64,000 bases of DNA. It comes from Trypanosoma brucei gambiense DAL972 (taxonomy: Eukaryota; Euglenozoa; Kinetoplastea; Trypanosomatida; Trypanosomatidae). The DNA is taken from assembly GCF_000210295.1 (NCBI RefSeq), contig NC_026738.1:124001-188000 (forward strand), given 5' to 3'. Shown piece by piece: positions 40,598 to 49,850 of the stretch. The notes beneath the pieces are model-generated. The model did no database searches and was not told the DNA's origin. It saw nothing but the letters and a program-made list of their open reading frames with translations. Position numbers and translations under genes: made by a program. Numbering within the stretch: position 1 is the first letter of the stretch; each line of letters opens with the position of its first letter.

Positions 40598-41809
40598 TCA
40601 AGCTTTTCGCTTACGATCAGCTTCAAGATTTCCCTTATTCACAATTGGCCATGAATCAATCTGTACCAAGAAGGGCAGGTACATGTATACCTTGTCGCGG
40701 TACCTCTTATCTTCTTCAATTGGGTTACGCTCAAGATACACGGTCTTCAAAGTGCTTGTGAAGCCACTTAACTTTCCTACCTCTTCCCAATCTGCTATAT
40801 TTCCATCAGTGAGCCAAAACTCCTCAAGTTTGGGCATGGTTTGCGGATTGATCTCTTCAGCGTCGATTGAACATATCGAGTTGAAACTAAAATCGATAAT
40901 TTTGATTGTTGATAGGCGTCGCACGTTCCCAACAGAAGTAAGGCCGTTCTCGGACAAGTAGACTTCCCTCAAATTAGGATTGGCCTTTGCTCCCAAGAAG
41001 TTTTCCGCATCAACAGAGGTAATTCGGTTTGCCTGCAAACTAAGGATCTCTAGCGAAACCAATTTGTGAAGCGCGGTACCGATGGAACTTATCTTATTCT
41101 TGCCGAGCCACAACTGTTTCAACTTCGTCAACTTCTCCAACCCGGAACCGATGGCACGTAAACGGTTGCCCCCTAATTCAAGTAACTCAAGGTTCACCAG
41201 AGAATCAAGATTTTTAACCTCTTTAATTTTATTTTCGACCAGATAAAGCTCTCTCAGTGTACCCCCGATGGAATCGAGTCCACCGATTTCACGAATCTGA
41301 TTGTAACTTAGGTCCAATTTCGTGAGACATTTGTATGCGTTGGGGAGTGTTTTCGTCGTGGGCGGGTCGCCAGGGACTGTTACTGTCTCAAAAAAATCGT
41401 TCAGCTTACGAATTTTGTTGTCGAAAAGATCCAACTCATCAAGGCGATCGGCGAGGTCCTCAGGAAACGGAATAAGATCATGCAAGAGATTCTTGCGCAA
41501 GGAAAGGGATGTGCATTCAGTCAACTTGTCAAGCTCAATTTCAGCCACTGAAAACAGGCGAATATTATTTATCTCTATGATTTTGCTCTTTGTATCAATC
41601 CTAAGAATAGCCTCCGCCACCTGACGGTATCTATCTTCATCTCGAGTAATGCTTGGAGGCACTTCCTCGCCGTCACTTTCAATGTCCGTGCGTTTCTCAG
41701 AAGGTATCTCTTGAGCACAGAACATGGCCTCAAGGCCTAGCCTTAATTTTTGCTTCCGTTGCTCTTTTTCGTTGGCGTCCGGTTCTGATTTCCCACCCTC
41801 CTGTGACAT
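40598..41809 (-). CDS. SDS22-like leucine-rich-repeat protein, PP1 regulatory subunit 7 homologue (403 aa)
   Basis: SDS22 binds protein phosphatase 1 and controls its maturation and mitotic activity. The open frame extends to a GTG at 42001, but the extra part is hydrophobic noise; the ATG at 41809 (MSQEGGKSEP) follows a short 5' region and is chosen. After a charged N-terminal 75 residues come about ten 22-residue leucine-rich repeats of the SDS22 type, for example LTKLDLSYNQIREIGGLDSI, LRELYLVENKIKEVKNLDSL, LELLELGGNRLRAIGSGLEK, LKQLWLGKNKISSIGTALHK and LEILSLQANRITSVDAENFL. A capping segment closes the array: LKTVYLERNPIEEDKRYRDK, then LPFLVQIDSWPI. This cap with YLERNP and LPxLxQID is typical of SDS22. 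Human SDS22 is 360 residues. Other SDS22-like LRR proteins exist in flagellated cells, so orthology is likely but not proven. Confidence 0.88.
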   Translation of the reverse strand: MSQEGGKSEPDANEKEQRKQKLRLGLEAMFCAQEIPSEKRTDIESDGEEVPPSITRDEDRYRQVAEAILRIDTKSKIIEINNIRLFSVAEIELDKLTECTSLSLRKNLLHDLIPFPEDLADRLDELDLFDNKIRKLNDFFETVTVPGDPPTTKTLPNAYKCLTKLDLSYNQIREIGGLDSIGGTLRELYLVENKIKEVKNLDSLVNLELLELGGNRLRAIGSGLEKLTKLKQLWLGKNKISSIGTALHKLVSLEILSLQANRITSVDAENFLGAKANPNLREVYLSENGLTSVGNVRRLSTIKIIDFSFNSICSIDAEEINPQTMPKLEEFWLTDGNIADWEEVGKLSGFTSTLKTVYLERNPIEEDKRYRDKVYMYLPFLVQIDSWPIVNKGNLEADRKRKA

Positions 41810-42000
41810 AGTTGCGACTTTTTTTTTTAGAAGAGTACAAAAAGATGGTATAGATGTCAGCAGAACCAAGACGACGGTGATAAGCAGCAGATGTAAATGC
41901 AACAAGGACGGGAAGAAGTACAATTTATTATTGTAGATCACAAGCCTCTTGACCTCCCGTTCATACAACCAATAGCGCGTCTCGAACGTCCTCGAGCGCA

Positions 42001-42384
42001 CTATGAACTCGCATGTCCCCGGGCAGGGTCGGAATTCCCCGCCTGTTTCCTCTTCCTTTCGGCGTGTCTTCGTCGAATGCTCTTAACTCCGTGAATGATT
42101 TGTTTGCGCAGTTGTTTGAATCCCTTCTGTCTCTTATTGATCACATGCGGGAACTGAACAGCTGCAATTTGTTGTGCTAATGGTTTCTCAGCGACGCGTT
42201 TAGTAACGGGCCCTAGTCCCATAGATTCCTCCAGCTTCAGCTGGTCGTCGTGCTTCTGCTGGAACCTCTTGCGTTTTATTTGGCGCGACCCCCGAAGACC
42301 TCGTGGGGTTTTCTTGCCTGTATTTTTACCCTGTGCGTGTGTCACGATGGCAACCCTCAGTCCTCTCCCGAATCCACGGCCCAT
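42001..42384 (-). CDS. Small highly basic unknown protein (127 aa), first gene of the minus-strand unit
   Basis: The open frame starts at TTG 42474, but the ATG at 42384 (MGRGFGRGLRVAIVTHAQGK) is better. The 127 residues are very rich in Lys, Arg, Gln and His, with GKKTPRGLRGSRQIKRKRFQ, a moderately conserved-looking centre SMGLGPVTKRVAEKPLAQQI and a basic helix KSIRRRHAERKRKQ. There is no signal peptide or membrane span. The composition suggests nucleolar or ribosome-associated work, which is inference from charge only. Its stop lies just beyond the SDS22-like 5' region. As the rightmost gene of the array it would be the first transcribed. Confidence 0.72.
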   Translation of the reverse strand: MGRGFGRGLRVAIVTHAQGKNTGKKTPRGLRGSRQIKRKRFQQKHDDQLKLEESMGLGPVTKRVAEKPLAQQIAAVQFPHVINKRQKGFKQLRKQIIHGVKSIRRRHAERKRKQAGNSDPARGHASS

Positions 42385-45300
42385 TGAACCCGGATTTCGT
42401 GTAGATGAATTAATACGTTCAGGTTCCCTCCAGTCCAAAAAAAAAAACAGTGTCGAGAAAGAGACAAAAGTCAATATGCAAACGCAGACGCAAAAGAAAG
42501 TTCAAGCGGACAAATTAGATCGGAACAAAATCTGCTAAAGCGTAATCCATTATAATCATGTGAAAAGGAGTGACCTTTCATCCAAAGGGGAACTCTTAGA
42601 AATGAAAAAAAAAATATGTAAATGTTGCTTAAAATGGTGACCACGCGTGGCCTGTGGGCGTATTTCACCCCATTTGGGTGTCGAGATAATATGATTCAAA
42701 TTGCGATAAAGCGAATATGTGCAACTGATACTAGTGGATGTTCGTTGCTGCAGCATCAGTGAGCACAGACAGATGCAAAGCGTACCAGACTTATAACCCT
42801 TTCAAACAAAAAGATATCTCACAGTCGTGGAGAAATAAATAAATACCTCAAACGCAACACAAAATGAAACATAGGTTCATAACGAAAAACTTTTTTTTAA
42901 TCCTTGTAAAAGAGCTTATTCATTCTGCAGGTCACAGAAGTAGAAGAAGTGCGGGTAGGGGAATAGGTCGAAACTGACGGCTGTCCCACAGTAGCTCTCC
43001 TGCATTAACAGTGGAGCTATTGCTCAAATTCAAAAACTATTTGATGGTACAAACGAGCAGGAAGAACGATGAAGAGCCACGGATTCAGCCTATAATACCA
43101 TCTTCTTGCACGTCAAGCGCCTAACACAGAGCTACAGCACGACAACCCATTGAGCAGGATGTGGTCCAGTGCGAAACAAACGGTCGTTGAATTGTGGCAC
43201 CAGCGCTTTGAGCTGTAGACAACGGAATTCTTCATCGCAAACACACCTGCAGTGAGAAGGGCAGTAAGAGACAGAGTTGCAGCCAGGTGAAGAGGGAACC
43301 ACAACGTTCAAAGAGACAGAACAGTTAATCCATACCGAATAACTCATCGCCGGTCTCACCGCCTCGCAGTACCGTGCATCAGACAAGACAGTTGACAGTT
43401 GAAACAAAAAAGGAAGACAGGCACGAGAAACCACTTGACTGCCACCAGTCCGTCATTCCGAACACGTAGAAGGAACGCCGTTGAACTGCAAACGGCACCA
43501 GGTCATTTGATTTAACTTGCAAGCATCCACAGCTCAAGGGTATCAAAGACTTTTCGCGAAGATAACACAGCTCATTCCTTCATCGGGCCCTCCTGAACAA
43601 TTGGAACACACAAAAATACCTCCTCAGAAGGGCTTTCAGGAAAACATCAGCACCGAATCAACATGGAAACACAAAAATAATTTCGGGCCATCTAGTTTAA
43701 TCTCACGAGTTCGCCCCATTCACGGTGTCATGAGCAACCCTCACGGATTATCAAAAGATTAAAGTGCATATCGAATAAAATCGAGAAACGCTTTAGATGT
43801 AAGGCACCCCTGCTACACATAATAAACACAGTGCGAAAACCTCTCCCGGCCAAATCCCCTCCCTTCGTGTACGTGCGGCACCTCTGGAATACAAAGAACG
43901 ATCGCGGAAAATATAAAAAAACCGCTTCGGAATGCTGTACATAACCATGGACCACACAAACACACAAAAAACACGACAAAAAGCGAACACCCATCGGGGC
44001 GGAACAGAAATGATCAATCCGGGAAACGCAAACCACCACGAAACGATCCGTAAAGCAAAACAGAAAAAAATGGCGCTACACGGCAAACCCTCCGCCACCA
44101 CTGCCCCTCCGGTAGCACACCACACGCGACCAAACACCCACCATCGTTTCGGCGTGTACCCCGTCAACATGGCTCCACCGCCCAGCACTTCACCCGGGGG
44201 GGACTGGGCAGCTGTATGCATCCAACCCCTTAGTGACCGGGGCTGTCGGTCGGCTGCTGGTTGCTGGAGCAATGGGGAGAAGTGGCAAATTGGCTCCCCG
44301 GTGTGGGAAGTGATATCCTTACGGCCCTCCCCACGCTCTTGCACGTTCCCGTGGGCGCGTAGGGGCAACTTCTGCCATGGGAACGCACCATAGATAGCGG
44401 TACTCCACTCATCGCTGCATCGTAAGGGACCATCTCACCGAAGTGTCCTTGTATTAAAGGGAGTTTGCTTCCGCATTTTGAGGGAGACACATCCACGCGA
44501 CGAAGAAATGAGATGCAAAATGATACCCGTATTTCCGGAGCACTGGAAGAGCAAACCCCTTCAGGAGTTGATGAGTGTTAAAGCCGGAACAGGGCGGGAC
44601 GGCCACAGTGCGGGGTTCTACAAAGGTAAGAAGGCGCGGGAGAGTGACAATTTGGCCAACAGCCGAAAAGGGGCCGCAGGTAGTACCCGCGTCGATACAT
44701 TTACGAGGGTTAGAGGCAAAAACAAAACTGGAACTCAGCAAATTGCGCCCAGCGAAAGTCGCGCCGCGCGTACATGTGAGTATAAATTGGCGTGGCTTAG
44801 GTTAGTGTCCACGCACCCGGCTACACAGCGGAGGATACTGTGTTGTAAAACGGCGCTTGGAAGAACTCTTGATTAGAAAAAAAAAAGCAAAAAAGGGAGC
44901 TCCACGGGAAAATCTCCAGACTGCAAGCGAGCTCCAGCACCAGGCGTAGCCATCCACGGGGAGTGTGGTGTCAAGCTAGATCCCGACATTGAATCCAACC
45001 GGAAGGCACAATTAGAATACGATAGAAACAGGCGTCGACGTGGATGCTGCTCAAGTTAGTTCTTACAGCCATCACCACACACTACTCGAATGGAATAGAG
45101 CCGATTGAGCGGCTTACCAATGAACTTGCGTGCCTTGGCTGGGAAATTCTTTACGAGGATATGTCAAGAAACGTCAGGAGCTTCGAAGAGGGAATTACCA
45201 GAAGTGAGGGCCTATGAACCCAAATTACTGACCATGGGAGCGCCGGAATTACCAACAGCTAAATTCTGCACAGGAACCGCGCCTGTGGGAGATATTGTAT

Positions 45301-45750
45301 GCTGAGAAGGAGTGAAGAGGCTCTGTAGGAAGAAGAGGCACCGCTTACTGGAGTTATATTTCACCACATGGAACACACTGTGACGCCGAAACAGCAGAGA
45401 AAGGGTGTTTTAATATCAGCCTTGAAGGCACACGAGCCTGTAATAAAGGTGGCATCACTCCTGCAATTTACAGTACGAATACTTTCTACAAGTCGATGGA
45501 AAGAATGGTTGTCAGGATCCCGAAAGATCAACTGCGTAGCCTACTTCACCCACAACTGCCAAGGACTCATGCCCTCAACTGCAAGGGTTAAAGCACGTTT
45601 GTTTAGTGTAATAATTGAGGCAGAATAGTCTGCACCTTACCTACTCCTACATATAGAAGAGATGTATGATGAAACATATAATTAATTAAATGACCAATCT
45701 TAGGGTATCCCGGTAAGCTTTTTCAATGTAGATAAAACTCCCAATGTTAA
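42385..45750. other. Pericentromeric non-coding region, possible decayed retroelement sequence
   Basis: No intact gene is seen in 3.4 kb. GC content is higher and homopolymers fewer than in ordinary spacers of this window, so the sequence looks like eroded coding DNA rather than UTR. On the plus strand at 44540-44630 a segment reading KPLQELMSVKAGTGRDGHSA resembles the start of non-LTR reverse transcriptases (helical lead-in, then a GxGxDG-like turn), but it is short and isolated. The minus-strand transcription start for the left gene cluster probably lies between about 42.4 and 43.5 kb. I could not identify a promoter, which is usual for trypanosome RNA polymerase II. Confidence 0.5.
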
Positions 45751-45884
45751 GACAATGAAAGAAACAAACACTTACGATAAGGAATTGGTGAAAGCGTTCT
45801 CATCACACCTCCCGCGCTCCCTATCACAAGTCCCACCCTTTCGCTAAGTCCGATGGAAAAACTGCCCTCCTCCGTGAGATACCA

Positions 45885-47455
45885 TCAGCGGAATTCGCTA
45901 ATGAAACAACATAGTCTCAAAGAGCCTCGATGCCTTCCTCCAGATAAGCATGATCTATTAAACTTACTTCTTGAACCGAAGCATCGGAGTGTGTGTTGCT
46001 TTTTTTTCATAGCATGCATAACTGTAGTATTATCCACACATACGTGAATATTGTTAAGCAGGCTGCCCTGAAAAGCTCTTAATGCCAACGTCACTGCTCT
46101 CGCCTTGGTATGAGGGATACAATGTGGAGGTTGTGCCCGCTGGCCTCCTGAAGCCCATACTTTCCCGCTGTCCTTAAAAAGTAAGGCTCCCCAACCGTGT
46201 ATAGAAGCATCGGTAACCGATGTTGCAGAAGTCGGTAATTACCTTGACGGCTTAACGGGTTCTTTTTCGATCAGCTCGTTTAGTCACTCCTGCCCCATGC
46301 GGATGGCATGGGGGAAAAGCCGTACCATGTCGTTCTGCGCCAAGACACACCTGTTGAGCTTCGACAAGCGCAGTCTTACCATCTTTAAGAAAAAATAATG
46401 TCGGAACAGAGAATCTCCCCGTACTCCCGCCGCATACATCATTCGGGACGTTATTTTATCCAGCTTGTCAACCGTAACCCTCTCAGTGGGATAGCCTCCT
46501 GAGCTTCCGCACCGTTTTCTCGCTCAATGGCACCGTATTTGAACCGTGATCAAAATGCACTCCAGTGAAATCATATTGTGTGGTGGTGGAATTCCTTTTC
46601 CATGAAGTTGCGCCTCTCTGTACCATGTTTATTCTAATAACCTTTCTCCATTAGTTAACCACTTCACGTGGACCGCTAATAAGAATATTATCAATCCACA
46701 CATGCACTTTTAGCGACCAAGGCGCTGCGTATTCGGCTTTCACTACTGCAGAGTCCCCGGCCAATACCCGCGTGACCGTGTGCAAGACTTCAGGGCCACA
46801 CTTGTAACCCATAGGAAGCCTGGTAACTTCCATGAGCTTCCCACTCGCCATCCTGCACTGTAAACCTGATTGAGTGTCCCTCAGCAAGGCCACTTTTAAA
46901 AAACGAAGCTTTTAAATCACAAAGTGCTGCGGCCTTATCATAGACAGCATCCAGGTAGTGTGGCACGTGTCCCAGAGGAACAATAGCTTCATAATCGTCC
47001 TGTGCATTCTTAGACTTTGGCCATGTAATGATTCGCCCTCGACAACCCGTTGGCTTCTCTTCCATCACCGTGAAGGGCACCACCCAACCCGTTGTAGGGT
47101 TGTTGGACACTTTCCGAATTATACCCGCTCTTTCCACGGTAATAGTATTCTGGTCTGAAATCTTTAATTTTGGCTCGTACTCCCGACCTGCTTCACCGGC
47201 CGGTCTGCGCATGGTCTCCCAAACATCATTGAAGAGCTGTAAATATTGACTATTCAGTCATTACTTGATCCGTTTTAGCCGTAAAGTCTCCACATCCACC
47301 TGTTGTAACGGTAGCTCCTGTTGCTCAGTATCAGAGACCACCTTGGCTCGATGGGTGCGTCGGAGAATGCTGTGTCCCTGAAATAAAGGTCCTGTCCTCT
47401 TATTCCTACTCGTTGGATTCGTAACCTTCCACAGTAAAGTGGTCCACTTTACCAC
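45885..47455 (-). pseudogene. VIPER reverse transcriptase and RNase H remnant
   Basis: Fingers and palm are readable: ERAGIIRKVSNNPTTGWVVP, GRIITWPKSKNAQDDYEAIV, HYLDAVYDKAAALCDLKASF, then after a frameshift near 46.88 kb MEVTRLPMGYKCGPEVLHTV and the catalytic loop HVWIDNILISG. The expected second Asp of the DD pair is Asn (codon 46687-46689). RNase H follows in one open frame: TDASIHGWGALLF with Asp at 46209-46211, PHTKARAVTLALRAF with Lys at 46104-46106 where Glu is expected, and HVCVDNTTVMHAM with Asp at 46032-46034. Stops before and within the frames make it a pseudogene. The family could have Asn natively at the RT position; only an alignment would tell. Confidence 0.78.
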
Positions 47456-47505
47456 TGTTTCTACATGAGTGCCGCTAAATTTACTGACTTGTTTAACACA
47501 GCCAC

Positions 47506-48260
47506 CTACGGCCCTAAATACCTAGTGGTGCTCCGAGGAAATTCCATGGGGTCCGCATGTTTTCCCATCTTGGCCAGAATGCGTGAGTCGAGGTCGTTTT
47601 CTATCACCGCTACGGTCGCATGAGGTAGAGACCCTCTTTTTTATAGAATGCACCGTCATTCCGTAAGGTTTCAGAATGTTTTCCATGTCCCTTCTGCTGA
47701 TGGTGGTTAGTTTTTCTTCATCCGCCCTCCACCTTACGACTTTCTTCAACTTTTTGGCGTCCTCGCCCGCGATGACGACATTTCACGCTGCTCTGTGGGG
47801 ATCTAACTTGGATGTCTTTGGGATGCCCCCCAGTCGACGATTAGTGCCTCCTCGTCCTGAGGATGAGCGACAAAATTTTCCTTTTGCGGCGACGCAATCT
47901 CTCCCTAACAGCTGGCAGCGACCAAAGCCAGACGCATGGCCACTCGCTCCCTTTCCAGTTCCATTGTGTCGCTTATCATGTCCAGTTCCCACATCTCCAT
48001 GGGGCAGGCCTGCTTTATTGGTGTTTCTGCCACTTTTCTCTGCAAACCTTCCAAAAGGATTCTTGTTGGTGCCTTTTCCGCTGTCAGCATCACAAAAGAG
48101 TTCTTGTATACTGCACAGCGTTGCTTTTGGCCAGCTGCAAGCTCACAATGAAGACGGGAACATTCCCCTCGCTTGGCTCCACGTTGTGCTTTGCCACAGA
48201 CTCGCAGAATCTCCTGAGAATCGACCCCAACTGCTCCCATATTGACTGTGTCCAAATTCT
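47506..48260 (-). pseudogene. VIPER tyrosine recombinase remnant
   Basis: The core-binding domain is visible at 48090-48257 (IWEQLGSILRRFCESVAKHN, then VPVFIVSLQLAKSNAVQYTR), the helical N-terminal fold of tyrosine recombinases. The catalytic part follows in shifted frames: a box with VHSIKKR (His then Lys/Arg), then a frame reading ILAKMGKHADPMEF and ending STTRYLGP before TAG at 47506-47508. The presumed nucleophile Tyr codon is 47518-47520 and the preceding GKH supplies the second His-type residue. At least two frame changes separate the boxes, so no active enzyme can be made. The ending with Tyr a few residues before the stop is normal for the family. Confidence 0.7.
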
Positions 48261-48542
48261 TTTTGCGATGTGATTCGCTTTTGAAGCCCACGCCACCATA
48301 ATCGTATCGTGGGTGGTTTTATAATGATAACTTCCTTTGCCGGTGTTTTCGTAGGGCGAAAAACTGGGGATACCTTTTCTCTTGCTGGCTCTATTCCCTC
48401 TGTGTCCTCTGTGTCCTCCTCTACCATGAGACCTTTCCCCGGCAAGTTTTCCGTGGCATTTCTCCATTCGCTATTACCCACTTGTGGGTCCTTGGCCCCG
48501 TAGCCATGGACACGGATTCCAATATTTTCTCGGCCCTGAAGC

Positions 48543-49797
48543 TTACTGTTTCCGGGGCCGACATTCGCTTTTTGGCTTCCACGGAACCTTGGCATCCTTA
48601 ACGAAGCATGACGCACTGTAGTGCTCCAACTTCCCAGATCGGAAGCATCGTATTCTGCTAACTTGGGAAGTCGGTTTTTGAACTTTTGGGTATGCTTGAT
48701 GGTATGGATCTTCTTCCCTCCTTGGATCATGTAGTGCCTTTGCCAACGCTTCCACTCGCACCCCCGAGTGGGCTCTCTCTGTTTGCAAGACTCGAAGATA
48801 AGTGTGAATCGATCTCCCGACTGTTATCCCACCTTCTGAGAGGCCTTCCAATCCTACTGCACTTATCCACGCCGCAAATTGCTCCCAGACGCATTGTAAC
48901 CCGTGATCCGATTTTTGTGGTAATGGGAACAATTCTTTGTACGCAGTTAAAAAACTGTTCCGGTGATGTCTCTGTCATGTATTCGACTTCCCCTTCAAAC
49001 GTCCGCATATTTTCTTCAGGGCGAAAACCCTTGTCCACAAAGTTATTTTTTAACCGCTGAATGCCTCTGATTCCTACCTTGTGGTTCCTTACATATTTAC
49101 CGCTTGATTTCTGACAAAACTGTGATTTGTATGACTCAAAAGTGAACTTTATTTCTATTCTACCTTTTCCTTTCGATCTGATTCATTCTTCACTCTCTCT
49201 CTCTTGTTCGACAACTTGATCCGTTTTATGTGTGGCGTCCGTATTTGCTAATATCTTTCAGTGGTGTAATCCAGCTGTTATCGATTCAATGACAGCTTCC
49301 AACCCATTGATATGGAAGAGCACCTGTTCCATTTCCCCTCTCAAAGCACAATTTTCTTGCATGAACCTTTCAACTTGCCCATTCAGTTCCATCGACTGGT
49401 TTTGCATTCTCCAGTGCTCATCATTCATCTGTGCTCTTGTCATTTCGTACTGTTGGTATAAATTAGACTTATTTGCCTCTAGTGCTAGACATTCGTTACG
49501 AAACATCTCTCTATTTTCTTCGAACATAGGCAACAATTCAATGTTTTAGGGCATATTGAAGGAAACAAACGAGGTCCGTAAATCGGCGAAATTTACCTGC
49601 CCATTGTCAAAAGTCACTCGAAGCTCTCCATTGTCAAGCCTCGGAAAACCGTCTACATGTACCGCTGAATTTCCAAAAGGGAGACGATAGTCGAATGAAA
49701 ATGCGGTCCGACCGCACTGTTTCACAAAAGTCCTTATTTCTTTCAAACTTATTTCCCATTCGGCATCCGATATAGTTGGAGGGGTTGTCGTTAGCAT
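48543..49797 (-). pseudogene. VIPER gag-like ORF remnant
   Basis: An ATG at 49797 opens 83 codons and is closed by TAA at 49546-49548. The same frame then continues openly to 49258 with a heptad-like helix (QQYEMTRAQMNDEHWRMQNQ), so the first break is a single in-frame stop. Further frames carry HTYLRVLQTERAHSGVRVEA and, at 48606-48647, a CCHC-type zinc knuckle reading CFRSGKLEHYSASC in which the second Cys is Ser. Coiled coil followed by a knuckle is a nucleocapsid-like layout. Function is lost. Confidence 0.7.
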
Positions 49798-49850
49798 CTC
49801 TCAAAACTTACAGCGATAACTTACTTTTTAAAAAATTACTTACCCTTTTA

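Larger units (their letters stand above)
45750..49850 (-). mobile_element. Degenerate VIPER-type tyrosine-recombinase retrotransposon
   Basis: Read on the minus strand, the region gives in order a gag-like protein with coiled coil and zinc knuckle, a tyrosine recombinase, a reverse transcriptase and an RNase H. That order and the use of a tyrosine recombinase instead of a DDE integrase define DIRS-like elements; in trypanosomes this is VIPER. All reading frames are interrupted by stops and frameshifts, so the copy is dead, but catalytic landmarks of each domain can still be read. I could not define termini: no long terminal repeat or direct repeat was seen, so the boundaries are set by the outermost recognisable coding sequence. 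The assignment to VIPER rather than another DIRS relative rests on the host and on memory of the family. Confidence 0.85.

Noticed and set aside
41810..42001. N-terminal extension of the SDS22-like protein to 42001
   Set aside because: It begins with GTG, encodes a hydrophobic stretch unlike SDS22 proteins, and abuts the end of the neighbouring gene; the ATG at 41809 is better.
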